Positions 11,487 to 22,726 of a stretch of DNA of 64,000 bases are shown piece after piece (position 1 is the stretch's first letter; the number at the start of each line of letters is the position of its first letter). Location of the stretch: assembly GCA_028641055.1 (NCBI GenBank), contig CM054061.1:30925523-30989522 (forward strand), read 5' to 3'. The translations under genes were made by a program, and so were the position numbers. Origin of the DNA: Alopecurus myosuroides (taxonomy: Eukaryota > Streptophyta > Magnoliopsida > Poales > Poaceae). Below the pieces are notes generated by a model. That model worked only from the letters and a program-made list of their open reading frames with translations. It did no database searches and was not told the DNA's origin.

Positions 11487-14071
11487 TTGACAATAATGAA
11501 ATATGATTCTGTGTCAGGGGCCGCCACCTCTGTTCAATCGGATGGGAAAGAGTCGGTAGGCACGGCAGAACTGGAGAGAGCACCCACCACGAAGAGGGAA
11601 CAGCCGGAGGAGCCGGCATGGACCCCGCGTGGCCGGGTTACTGGAGATGATGACACCGAATCTATCCTGCACCTGCTCGAAGATCGGTATGAAGAAGATA
11701 GCTGCGAGGAAGAAGAATCTGAATCTTCACCAGGCATTGCGCGCCGAGTTGCGGTCTACACAACCCCTGCGATAAATCTGAATCAGGGTGATGTGTCAGT
11801 AGCCGCGGCTGGTGCGGCTCAAGCTCTGGCCCAACAACAGACTCCGATCAATGGAAACCCGGCTGGAGCCCGGGTCGATGGTGAGCAGACATCCGTCACC
11901 AGTGAAACAGGGGAAACTGCTCATCACAGGAACATGTTCGGATTTAGGAAGAATAGAACAACTGGTGCGGGAACATCACACCCACCAAATCCGGCTCTGT
12001 TCAGCAATAACTTGATCTTGGATCCCACAGTGTTAGCAACGGTGATAACCCCGGAGAACGCGGCGGCCTGGGCCAGAGACTTGGATGTGGCCCGCCGAGC
12101 ATTAGAACAACAGAGGAGAGATGTAGAAGCCGAGAAACTACGGATGGCCGTGCGTCAACGTCAGTTGGATGAGTTAGAGGATCGTATACAGGCACAAACG
12201 ACTAGAGCATATAATCAGAGGCATCAGACGAGACTGCCTGCGACAGGTGGAGCCCTACAACCGGCCGCGTTATTCATTACGCCTCAAGACCAGCAAATCC
12301 CGATCGTGAATCAAGGAACTGGGTACGCAGAAGCAGCGCTCGGGGGACAACCGATTAACATGCCAGTCGGGTCACATGCGCTACCCGCTGGGGCGGCCGG
12401 GGGCAATGTTGTGCAACCACCACCATCACAATTTCACACCCCACGGGTCACTTCAATAACCCTATGGACAACGTGTACGCCGAACCTTTAGCGCTCGACC
12501 GTATTCCACTGGGGGAGTCGCCTCAAGCAATAGAAACCCGGCGGGCTATAAAGATGTTACGCACCGCGGTGGCTCAGCAAGCAAATTACCCGGACAACAG
12601 GAGCGGCATGCACGGGACGCCGTATATCAGTCGGCGGGAAGGTAATACGAGGAACATTCAGTCGAATTCAGCATGACGGAGGGCAGAGCAGCAGCAAATG
12701 CCGCCTCCTCCACTTAGACCAGCAACTCCTGCGGTCTCAGCGACACAGGCTATCATGGATAGTTCTCGGGCAAGGCGTGCCGCCGGGTCTGTAGCGCGAG
12801 GTCCAGGAGTTGGCGCGCCTCCCGCCGCAGCAGCCGAGGCTTCACACGTTTCAAGAATAAAGCCGGTGTCGACAAACTTAGCCGGACCCAAATGCTTATC
12901 AGACTCTATCAGGGTCGAGCCTTACCCGGACAAATTCAAAGAGCCTGGTAAAGTTGTCAACTATGAGCCGACCATGGATCCTGAGACCTGGTTAAGCAGC
13001 TATGAGATGGCCATGTCTATTCGCAACGCTTCAGAAAAGCTCCAGGCCAAATTTATGTATCTCATGAATCCTGAAGGAGCAGCTAAACTATGATTCAATA
13101 ACCTGCCTAAGAGGTCTATCAATTCGTGGAGTGAGCTTAAGTCGGCTTTCGTCAAGCATTTTCATGGAACTTGCAGGAAATTATACACGATTGACGACTT
13201 GGATCGGTGTGTGCAGAGAAAGGGAGAGTCGGCACGCAGCTGAGTGCGCCGAGTCATGGATATACTCCACTCTTCCACCGATATCCAGCCAAAGGATGTG
13301 ATACAAGCTATGGCGAAAACATGCAGATATACGCTCTTGGTGCAAAAATTGGTACGCATGAAATCCAGCAGGCATGTTTCAGAAATTACTATGGGAGAGT
13401 TGATGGACGCGTGCAACAAGCATGCCTCCACCGACACGACAGAAGAAGATATTGAGGATAAGAAGGGAAAAACTAATGTGAGCAGCAATGGAAGAACCGG
13501 CAACGGGGCTGCACCGAATATCAATGGAGGTAACAATGGTGGCAATGGAAACAACCAGCACAAACGTCTGTATGAGGGGGGCTCCGAGTTAGTCGCCAAT
13601 ACTGAGGCCGGGTTTGCAAGGCCCAGAGCGGACGGAAACTTCAATGGAGGAAACTTCAACGGAGGAAGTAATTATCAAGGGCCACCGCGGCCGTCTAACC
13701 ACATAGAAGCCTTCAAGATGCCTTGCCCGCGCCATAGTAGGAATGGCAGGCCGGCTAACCATTCATTGGAGCAATGCGTGGATCTACAAAGGTGGAAAAA
13801 TGAGGAAATACAGAAGGCGCCGCAAGGTGTAGGCCAGGGAGAAGAATCGGGTCTGGGTGGAAACCAGGGTAACGGCCCACCCCCCGCAGGCAATGCAGGA
13901 GCTGGTAGCGCGGGTAATAACCAGGGTGGTGCAGGGGGTTTTCAGAGTAACCCAAAGCAGCTAGGACAGTATCATGTTCACACCACTGGGACCACAAAGA
14001 GGGAAAGGAAGATACTCAAAAGAGATGTAAACTCGGTTTCTTTGGGTGTTCCAAGATACCTGAGATGGTGA
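11487..14071 (+). pseudogene. gag of element B, disabled
   Basis: Homologous to element A gag through its full length. The frame is open 11487-12491, shifts near 12464-12491, then continues in one frame to 14071 with TGA stops at about 12674, 13091, 13241 and 14069. At 13091 and 13241 the A protein has tryptophan, so those stops can be G-to-A changes in TGG. The gag core (MDPETWLSSYEMAMSIRNAS) is at about 12970-13030. A glycine- and asparagine-rich linker and the CPRHSRNGRPANHSLEQC Cys/His motif (about 13720-13775) precede the protease. Confidence 0.8.
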
Positions 14072-14128
14072 GATCAGGAAGTAACATGCAGTAGAAGGGA
14101 TCACCCGGAAGCAATAGAACATCCGGGT

Positions 14129-14569
14129 TTGCTAGCTTTGGTAGTAGCGCTGCAGGTCAATGGCTATGAGTTAAAGAAGGTTCTGATGGATGGTGGGAGC
14201 AGTATCAATATCCTATATTGGGAGACCTTTTTACGTATGGGGCTCAAAGAGTCTCAGTTGCAGAAAAACTCCACAGTTTTTCACGGAATTGTACCAGGAC
14301 ATTCGGCCTGCCCTGAGGGAAAGATATCACTGGAGGTTGCTTTTGGAGAATCCAAGGATAATTACAGAGTAGAGTGGCTCACATTCGAGGTGGTGAAATT
14401 GCGCAATCCTTATCACGCACTGTTTGAAAGGCCGGCTTACGCCAAGTTCATGGCAAGACCGTGTTACGTTTACCTACAGTTGAAAATTTCGGGCCCTAAA
14501 CGGACCATCACTATTCAGTTGGAAAGTTCTTTTCCTTTTTTAGTGCTCAACCTATCTATAAGCCGGTAG
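14129..14569 (+). pseudogene. Truncated protease of element B
   Basis: Same frame as gag. It carries an intact-looking aspartic protease site VLMDGGSSINIL at about 14185-14220 and the conserved block FHGIVPGHSACPEG. After TITIQ (about 14516) similarity to the A and D proteins ends and the frame closes at 14569. The domain lacks the C-terminal residues that A and D keep, so the deletion differs in endpoint from that in A. Confidence 0.75.
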
Positions 14570-15417
14570 AGCAGAAAGCCTACCGTTGCGTAGTACACAT
14601 ATGTACGTCTTGGGGGCTGATTGCTTGAATAGCACAGTTGCATACTCAGACCCGGCCACGATGCCACTTTGTTGTGAGGACTGATTACTTGCAATAAGTA
14701 CAGTTGCAATCTCGTAACCCGGACAATAGAGCCAAAAAAATTCTTGACCTTTTTGGCTCGAGCTTGATGTGACTCGCAACAAAATGGCGTGTTTACTAAC
14801 CTATAAATCCAATCAGTCACGATGCCCATTGGGACTTGCCTGACCCTGTTTTTATTAGAGTTATAGCAACATTGAAAATCCATGCGAAAACCGGCTCATA
14901 GCTTCAAAGGGGTCAAAAGGGTCATCTAAACCATAATTTATGAAGAGCAAAGGCGACAGCCGGAAACTCACTACACATTGCGCATAATTTCAAAACGTAT
15001 AAGTGTACATAGATATCAAGAATTTATAGGGGGTGATGCTGCATAGATTAAGTTTTCACCTTCATGTCAATGAAAGTTTGGGACTTGGGGACTTGAGAAA
15101 ATAAAATTTCTCAAGCCAAGAATCCTCAGACCTAGAGTCCGGGTCTTGGGGACTTGTGAGTAAAAAAATTTCACAATCATAACACCAAGACTCGGCATCT
15201 TTATCACAAAGCATATAACAGCAAAATTGTGCAAAAATAGGTTTGCATACCAAAGCGACAACCAGAAGGGTCATCGAAACCACAGAAGTTTACAGTGTTA
15301 CAAGCCTTAGGAAGAATATCAAAAAGTGCACAAACGCACTATCAAATAGCAGTGTTTAAAAGGCATATTATAATGCCCATTGGCCGAATGATTGTGTGCT
15401 GGTAAGAAGGAGTAGCA
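14570..15417. other. Non-coding spacer of element B between converging genes
   Basis: No credible coding sequence. It contains the block at 14821-14852 shared with element A and further weaker similarity around 14700-14780. It probably holds the 3' untranslated regions of gag-protease and of the antisense gene. Confidence 0.45.
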
Positions 15418-16935
15418 TTACTCGGCCGCAGCAGCCGGGTCTTCAGTAGTCCCCTCTGGCGCTTTCTCCGTGTCAATGTCCGGCTCACCCGTGGAGGGAG
15501 CACGAACTGGAGGAGGAACTACCGGAGTTGATGAAGTTGGTACAGTACCGGCCTCGGCCTTTTCCTTGGCAAGCTCCGCCTTGAAGCGAGATAGCATGTC
15601 AAAGGGCGCAGGAGCATGGAAGGGAACCGGCTTATCCTCATCATTGAACGGCGCGGTAAGCTTGTTTACATCAAGGTTCTCGGCGATCAAGCTAGCCGAG
15701 TGTCGGATCTGGGTGTTGATGGCCTTGAGGTCTTTGCCCGAGAACTTGGTGCCATCGGTCTTGAACTCAGGAAACCCGTCAACAAGTTTTGTCGGCTCAA
15801 TTTTGGGATAGTAGGCCTTAGCCAAGGCAAGACCGCGTATCACGCCAACCCGGCATGCTGAGCGCTTCCAAGCATCAATCCAAGCAGGGACTGTCGAGTA
15901 TGCTTCGAGCATGTGTGTCACACCAGTGTAGTCACCGGCTAGCTTCACAGCTTCGAGAGTCCACTTTGTCCCTGCCTCAAATTGTCGGATGATGTTCTTC
16001 AGTATTTTGAGCTTTTGGAGGTCGTCGTGTTCCCCAGCAACTTCATTTGGACCTGCAATACAAAAAGGGGAGTAAGATAGTGTGATCCGGGTCAAAACCT
16101 CGTAAAATAGGGAAATCCGATTAACACAAAGCGATAGTGGGAAAATAGATGTGCCTTACCTATGATGGAGTCATAGGTCTTGGTTATGAAAGTTGTGAGT
16201 TTCTTGACGAACTCCTCAGTGTTCCGGAGTTTCTTCTTCTGCTTGTTGTATTTCTTGGAGAGATCCTTGAGGTTGGCCTCCAGTTCTTCACGGAGTTTTA
16301 CCTCAGCTTGCAGGAGTTCATTCGTTTTCGCAAGTACTTAATCAGTATGAGCTACATAAGCCTGAAAATGGCAAAGCAATATCAGTCGGTTTAATGTACA
16401 GAAAACAAGTTTTACCGGGTTTCAAATATATTTGCAAGTACCGAGTGACTGAGGACAGTTTACTCGGAACTTGGGGACTAGGATAAATATATACATAACA
16501 TCAGTTAAATAAACCTGGCGCTCTGCTGCCAGAGACTCTCGTCCTCAGTCGCTTTCAAGGTGTGATACTCCTTCAGCAGCTTGTCAAAATCTTGACCGCT
16601 AAGAGTCGGCCTTGAAGAGCCGGCATCCCGATCGGTCGGCGGCGGCGTCGTCTTCTGTTCCCCCGCGTCAAATCTGGCGGCGGCGGTCTTTGCAGTAGCA
16701 GCCCCCCTTTTGGTCCCAAGGTATTCAACCTCGGGATCAATCGGTTGGGGCGCGGGAGGAGGAGACTCGGCCGCCGGGTTTGCCTCATTAGCCGGCTCTT
16801 CGGCGGAAGTGGGGCTCGTTGAACGTGGCGCGGCGGCGCGGATCGGCGGGCCGGTTCTTGTGAGCAACGGCGGCGTGCGCGTGAAGTCCGGTGTCGAAGC
16901 TCCGAGATTTGGTCTTGAGCTCCAATGGTGCGCCT
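15418..16935 (-). pseudogene. Antisense accessory gene of element B, start lost
   Basis: The last exon (16052-15418) follows a clear acceptor (TTGTATTGCAG) and encodes STVPAWIDAWKRSACRVG and FPEFKTDGTKF, homologous to element A's gene. A proline- and alanine-rich upstream part (about 16867-16513) ends at a donor-like CAG/GTTTAT, matching the A exon that ends at 1064. No ATG is present between 16861 and 17000. The likeliest original start is the ACCATTGG at about 16932, with a frameshift after it. The 'gypsy-type transposon' domain found in element D's version is missing. Two or more introns are implied. Confidence 0.6.
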
Positions 16936-16996
16936 GGAGGTTGAAGACGAAGTGGAAGGGGGTGGCGTTTGTGATTAGGGTTTTTGTTGCGCCCTG

Positions 16997-17004
16997 TATT
17001 TATA
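16997..17004 (-). promoter_or_regulatory. TATA box of the element B antisense gene
   Basis: The minus strand reads TATAAATA, upstream of the first plausible coding sequence of the antisense gene. The identical octamer lies upstream of the antisense gene in element D (53644-53651). Confidence 0.55.
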
Positions 17005-17438
17005 TGCGCGGTGAAAACCCTAGACTGCAACGGTAAAATGGAGAAAATCACGGGATAGGATATCCTGCCCGTTGATTACGGAAACAAGATCTTGGGAGTT
17101 ATTTTCATGCAGCCGAGTTATAAATGACCGCCAAAAGAGCCGGTCTCGGAGTTATTACTCGGACTAGCTTATGAGGAACGTTAAAGCCGGGTTATGAAAT
17201 GGTCGCTATGAAGAGCTGATTTGAGAATTGATATTCGGATTAGTATGATGATGGGGTTACTATATGGACCGCCAAAAGAGCCGGCCTGGCTATAGTTAAA
17301 CCAATCTAACCCGTAGCATTATTATATGTAAATGTTTATCGTTTTGCAGGGAATAGCATGCGCTTTGTGGTTGGCTCAAAGTTTGAAGCTACAAGAAAGG
17401 CGCACCAACCAAGATGCCCAGGCTATTCTGGGGACTAC

Positions 17439-18012
17439 TGTTGGGGGGATAATAACCCGGCAGGCCCATACAGAGGGATAAAGACTCGGCTGGAGGAAGT
17501 TTGGGTGAAGACCTCACAATGAGATGATGGGCCGAATATCACTGATGGGCTAGAGGTTGCGCTGGTAATCCGGCTCAGGGAAAGGGAGGCTCTAGAAGTC
17601 CCGAAAGGCGGTGCAAACCATGGAGTCCAAGACTTGGAGGTCACGGAGAGTAATTTAGGGTTACGTGTAGACCCCGAGTAGGGCTCTAGATGTATCTTGT
17701 AAGGAAAGCCAGGAAACATGTTGTTATATAAACCGGCCCTTATGGCGTAGAAAGGGGATTTTGAGTTATTCTAGTTATACGAAAGCAAGTACTTGTAACC
17801 CTAGATTGGAGTCTCGGCGACATTGCAGCTCGAGCCTCTAGATCGCCAATCAATATGGTCCTAGCTGGAAGTAAGCTATTATCTCCAATGGAGAGGCTGA
17901 ACCAGGATAAATCTTGTGTCCGATCTGAGCTAAACCCTCTCCCAAACACCAGAGTCGATTTACCCCAACCTAAGTTACCTCCGGTAACATCTGCCGTGAC
18001 TTTCCCACGACA
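17439..18012 (+). repeat. 3' LTR of element B
   Basis: Same ends as the 5' LTR and 574 bp long. It is preceded by a purine-rich tract (TCTGGGGACTAC) that can serve as the polypurine tract. Confidence 0.92.
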
Positions 18013-18017
18013 AGAAG
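18013..18017. repeat. Target site duplication of element B, right copy (AGAAG)
   Basis: Matches 10679-10683 exactly. Confidence 0.9.
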
Positions 18018-19322
18018 GTTTATTATAGAGAATATCTCTAATATCAAAATGTTGGAGAGAGTGTACCTCAATGGTGGATGAGTGAGGGATTGTCTTACAT
18101 CATTCTTAGGTGGAAAATTCTTCACATCTTCAGATTTAATACCCCTCTCTTTAAGAGATTTCTTGGCTTCTCTCATCACTTCATCATTTAATTCAATCAT
18201 TCCCCTATTCTTGGGTGTTGGTGTTGGTGTTAATACTGGAGTAGGGGTCGGCTCAGGCTCAACCATAGTCCAATCATCATGATTTTGGCTTATTTTAGCC
18301 ATTAATTCCTCAGCTTCATCCGGAGTTGTTTGCCTGAAAACACAACCAACACAACTATCCAGGTATGTCCTAGATTCAACAGTTAGTCCATTATAGAATA
18401 TATCAAGAAGTTCATTATTTTCTAGCTTATGCCCAGGTGCAGCCCTAACTAAAGAACAAAACCTTGCCCAGGATACAGGCAATTTCTCTCCTTCCAATTG
18501 CTTAAAATTAAATATATTTTGTAAAGCAGCATGTTGAGCACTAGCAGGAAAATATTTTTAAAAGAAAGTATTAACCAAACCAATAGGACTATCAATAGAT
18601 CCCGGAGACAAATTATTAAACCAAGTTTTAGCTTCATCTTTTAATGAGAAAGGGAATATTTTAGCAACAAAGTAGCTACGTTTCTTAGGATCATCAGAGA
18701 ATAAACTACTCAAAGAGGAGAGCTCATTCATATGTTTCATAGAACTTTCATTTTCAGTACCACAAAAAGGTTCTTTCTCAACAATAGATATATAAGATAA
18801 ATCAAGAGAGAAATCATAATCCTTATCTCTAATATTAATGGGAGAAGTGGCAAACTTAGCATCAGGAGATAATTTATATTTAACAGCACGACTTTCAATA
18901 AGACTTATAACAGCATCTCTATCCTTCATAGCATGTATTTCATCAATAAGATCATCATTAAGTTCAATATAGGAATCATCAAAATCATCACTACGATTTT
19001 CTCTACGCTCAGGTGAAACAGCAGGAGTAACAGGATTTTTATCAGGAGTTTCAGTGTTTGCAATATTTTTAGTTTTAGCAATAGTAGCATCTAAGAAAGG
19101 ACCGAGAGAACCACTCTCATCAAGCACAGTAGAAGCATCATCAAAAGTATCAGAAGTATTTTCAGATTCAGCAGAAGTAGCACGTGTAGCATGTGTATGT
19201 GGTGGTGTAAGCAGGTTACTCATAACAGACTGTGAATCAAGAGCAAAAGAGGTGTTCATAGTTGTACCTCTTCTTGTAGTGGATGGTAATATAGGAAACT
19301 TTCCATCACGAGTCTTACCCAT
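18018..19322 (-). pseudogene. gag N-terminal part of element C, interrupted by element B
   Basis: Starts at the ATG at 19322 (MGKTRDGKFP), 60 nt past the primer-binding site. The frame runs to a TAA at 18558 and continues in the same frame to the B insertion. The gag core is visible as SSLFSDDPKKRSYFVAKIFPF and, after the stop, SWARFCSLVRAAPGHKLENN and LDIFYNGL. The part before B ends in a Pro/Thr-rich repeat (PTPTPVLTPTPTP). The protein continues on the other side of B at 10683. Confidence 0.75.
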
Positions 19323-19381
19323 GATGAATGATTGGCAGTAGATAATAATACTCTCTGGTGAGCTTGCAAATAAAGCTATCC

Positions 19382-19399
19382 TCCCCGGCAACGGCGCCA
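19382..19399 (-). other. Primer-binding site of element C (tRNA-Asp type)
   Basis: The element strand reads TGGCGCCGTTGCCGGGGA, the classical plant tRNA-Asp site used by Athila-like Gypsy elements. It is separated from the LTR end by 11 nt. Confidence 0.85.
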
Positions 19400-19410
19400 G
19401 ATAATAGTCT

Positions 19411-20804
19411 TGATAACCCACAAGTATAGGGGATCGCAATAGTCTTCGAGGGAAGTAAAACCCAAATTTATTGATTCGACACAAGGGGATCCAAAGAATA
19501 TTTGTGAGCCTTAACAAGTGAGTTGTCAATTCACTTGCACCTGAAAGTGGACTTGTTCGCCGTGGTTTATCAGTAGTAACAGTTTTATAGTAGCAGCAGT
19601 AGTGAAATAATAGCAGCAGTGAAATGAAAACAGCAGCAGTAGTGTTTGAAGTAAACAACGGGATTAAATACTGTAGGCATAGAGATAGATGAACGGGCAT
19701 TGCATGGATAAGATATTTCATATAATAATCAAGACATGGGCATTGCATATAAATAAGATAAAACATCCAAACACTAAGTAACCATAGGCATGTGTTCCGT
19801 AAATAGTCGTACGTGCTCGCAATGAGAACTTGCACAACATCTTTTGTCCTACCAGCCCGTTTTCTGCGGGTCCTCAAGGGAACTATTGGTAATTCAGGTG
19901 TTACTTTTAATAGAACACCGGAGCAAAGCATTAACACTCCGTGAACACATGTGATCCTCACATCACAGCCATCTCCCCGGTTGTCCCAATTTCTGTCACT
20001 TCGGGGCCTCGGATTCCGGATAACGATATGTGTAAACAACTTGCATGTATGATCCAGAAACAATAATTATCATTGTGATTCAATAACATGTTCACATCTG
20101 AGATCATGACACTCGGGCACAAAGTGACAAGCATTAATCATAACAAGTTGCAACAATGTCAATAGCACTAATAGAGGATACTAGGCACTATGCCCTAACA
20201 ATCATGACATTATTTCAAGAACAATCTCATCCAATCCCTACCATCCCCTTCAGCCTACAGCGGGGAAATTACTCACACATGGATGGGGAAAACATGGATG
20301 GTCGATGGAGAGGCGTTGGTGATGACGATGGCGATGATCTCCTCCAATTCCCCGTCCCGGCAGGGTGCAGAACGGAGTTTTTGAACCCCGAAAAAGGATT
20401 CGCGATGGCGGCGGAGCTACGGACTTCTTTTTGGAAAACGATCGAACCCCTCGGGTTTTTAGGTTTCAGGGCATATATAGTCGAAAGGGGGTCCGAGGGG
20501 GTGCCCGAGGTGGGCTCACCATGCCCAGGCGCGGCCCACCCTGGTCGCGCCTGGGGGTGTTGAGGGCACCCCCTTGCCCCTCTCCGACTCATCTTCTGGC
20601 TTCGGGAGTCTTCGGGTAAAATATGGACTTTCCCTTCGTTTCCGGGTATTTTCCTAAAAGTTGATTTTCTACGCAAAAACGAGACACCAAAGTAATTCTG
20701 CTGAAAACAATGTTAGTCCGTGTTAGTTGCATTCAAAACACACAAATTTAGAGGGAAAACATCAGCAAAGTGTTCGGAAAAGTAGATACGTTTTTGACGT
20801 ATCA
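19411..20804 (-). repeat. 5' LTR of element C
   Basis: On the plus strand it runs from TGATAACCCAC to GACGTATCA, so the element-strand start is TGATACGTC and the end is GGGTTATCA; 1394 bp. Small reading frames inside it are not genes. The start is shared with element E and the solo LTR at 22727-24279. Confidence 0.85.
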
Positions 20805-21316
20805 GAGATGCACAGGTCGATCAACGCCTGGAGGCGCTCTGCTGGGGGCGCCGAGTCCCTCGCCACCTTGGCCTTCTTGTTGCCGATCGGACGATCCTCG
20901 ACGGCGTCCGGCGGCTCGTCTAGGTTGTAGACGCCGTTGTTCTTGATGAGGGACAGCCAGACCTCTTTCCATTTCTGGCACGTCTCGTTCCGGTGAACAC
21001 ATGCAGAAATCTGAAGTCGCCGTCGTTGTTGTCTTGGCGGTACAGGTCGAACATCCGGAGCATCTGGACAAAGACCGGCACCGATCTGCTAAAGACATGG
21101 CGAAAAACGGCGCCGATCTGCGAAAGAAGTGGCGAGGTTTGGGTATACCTGGTGGTCGATGTTGGCGCCGCTCTCTTGGCGGGCATGGACCTCATCTTGG
21201 ATGTCATGCCATTTGTTGCACGTCTGCTGGATCGTCGCCCAATGGTTGGCCATCGCCTTCTCGCCGCGGTCCATGTGTATGCCTTTGAGCTGGACGTCGA
21301 CAAAAACAATTAGAGA
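20805..21316 (-). pseudogene. NAM-like / Harbinger ORF1-type fragment
   Basis: On the minus strand, in more than one frame, peptides such as NHWATIQQTCNKWHDIQDEV and a segment around DNNDGDFRFLHVF are read. They resemble the Myb/SANT-like and 'no apical meristem-associated' proteins that accompany PIF/Harbinger transposons in grasses. Frameshifts break it near 21000 and 21100, and the element C LTR cuts it off at 20804. No transposase was seen. It is a decayed transposon or captured gene piece, not a working gene. Confidence 0.6.
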
Positions 21317-21483
21317 GGAAGCAATTTTTTTAATTCAAAAGTTGGCCTATTTCTAATGATTTGTTTTCTTTTCCTCCATAAACGCGTGATGTTTTATTTT
21401 ATATATTACCTTTTATTATTTATATTATTTTTGTTTTCCCGTAGATGCATGAGCATTATTTTCTATAATAATGGACATATCTA
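21317..21483. other. AT-rich spacer
   Basis: Short AT-rich stretch without a recognisable feature. Confidence 0.4.
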
Positions 21484-21838
21484 TCTATACTTCTTATAAA
21501 GCAAAACCCCACTAAGATGCATTTATGATTTTTCTATCTCAACATGCAAGCTATCCACGTCATCTATTCTTGTATCCAATCAATTGTCCATGTCATCTCC
21601 ACTAATATTTATTAATCACTACATGCAAGCTACACATCATCCATTTTTAAACCATCCAATTATTCATATTCATAATTTAAAATATATACTATGATCAATA
21701 AAATATATACTATGATCAATGGAATTTTGCATATTTCTTAGGAAAGATAATGTATCACATCTCTTATAAAAATTTGTTCACAATATCCTGTAGTTTCTAA
21801 AGTGATCCCCGCAGCAACGCGCGGGGTATCGTTCTAGT
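21484..21838 (+). mobile_element. Non-autonomous Helitron, 355 bp
   Basis: The 5' end begins TCTATACTTC directly after an A. The 3' end is CTAGT (21834-21838) directly before a T, as expected for insertion between A and T. About ten bases before the end there is a GC hairpin, CCCCGC...GCGGGG (about 21807-21826). There are no terminal inverted repeats, no target duplication and no coding capacity. Confidence 0.8.
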
Positions 21839-22726
21839 TTCTTGATGCGTATGCACATATTTTGTGATGGACATGAACAATATTTTTCACGTTACGAACA
21901 TTAATTTAGAAATAATAAATTTAATATGTAGATGAACACTAATTATAGGTTCATTTTATTTGATACACATGAACATATCAGTTAAAGTACACGAAAAAAA
22001 CATATTATTTCCTTTTATACATATCATGCAATGTATAAATGAATATAAATTATAAGATTTATATTGACGAAACATCAGATCTATGTTGTGCATTAAGAGC
22101 TTCATTATGTTCATCATTCTCATTCCAAAAGATGCACCATTGCTATAGCTCTGGTCAACATGTTACAATGGGTTAATCAACATTCGGAAGACTAATGCAA
22201 AAACTTACAGCCTCAACTTACATTGAAGCCTGGCGATACCAGTCCACAATCATCCATTTTTCATAATGCACATGTAAACTCCTATAGTTTCGTTTCGTTT
22301 TACCTTGTGCGAGGTGGGGGGGGATAGTATATATAGTTTTGTGATATCTAATAGGTAGTTCAAGGTGCACATCTAAACCTAGGAGTGGCACCACTAGGGG
22401 GTTGAGCTTGGTCGGTCGACCCGACTCAGTTTCGATGGGAAAAAATGGGAAAAAAGGAAAAGTCAAACAGATTAAGATCGTACCCGTCCATGCAATGCCC
22501 TGCTCTCTCGCGTCTCGCATCAGCCCAGGCCGCCCCGCTCGATCTCGAGCGCTGACCGACACCGCCACACCCTCTCCGGCTACCGCCCCGGCCGCCCCGC
22601 AAGTCCCTGCCCAGTCGCGCCGCTCATCTCCCGTCTGGTCATGGACACGCCGGGATCTAAAGGTCGGGCACGCTGCTGCCGGCGCTTCCACGTCCCTGAG
22701 CTGCGACCTTCGCTCGCGTCGTCGGC
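21839..22726. other. Intergenic, AT-rich then GC-rich
   Basis: The first part (to about 22400) is AT-rich with nothing recognised. 22490-22726 is GC-rich (about 70%) and gene-like in composition, but has no frame with a recognisable product. The solo LTR interrupts it at 22727 and its continuation begins at 24280. Confidence 0.4.

Larger units (their letters stand above)
10684..18012 (+). mobile_element. Element B: complete non-autonomous Tat-lineage Gypsy, 7.3 kb
   Basis: Two LTRs (10684-11256 and 17439-18012), a primer-binding site, gag, a partial protease and a minus-strand accessory gene lie between 5-bp direct repeats AGAAG. RT, RNase H and integrase are absent. The protease homology breaks at about 14516, and the next recognisable part is the 3' spacer. 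By eye the LTRs differ at roughly 15-17 sites in 573 bp, so the insertion is fairly recent (about 1 million years at 1.3e-8 substitutions per site per year). It lies inside the gag of element C. Confidence 0.92.
7321..20804 (-). mobile_element. Element C: Athila-like Gypsy derivative, split by element B and bounded by A
   Basis: Reading on the minus strand: LTR (20804-19411), a tRNA-Asp-type primer-binding site, gag (19322-18018), then element B inserted (18012-10684), then the rest of gag and a protease (10683-9316), a non-coding stretch, and an accessory reading frame (8348-7640). The gag halves on both sides of B continue in sense, and B is flanked by AGAAG on both sides, so the interruption is an insertion. 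No RT, RNase H or integrase is visible. The 3' LTR is not in the window, probably because A interrupts or truncates this end. Confidence 0.75.

Noticed and set aside
20156..20676. 135-residue frames on both strands
   Set aside because: They lie wholly inside the LTR of element C.
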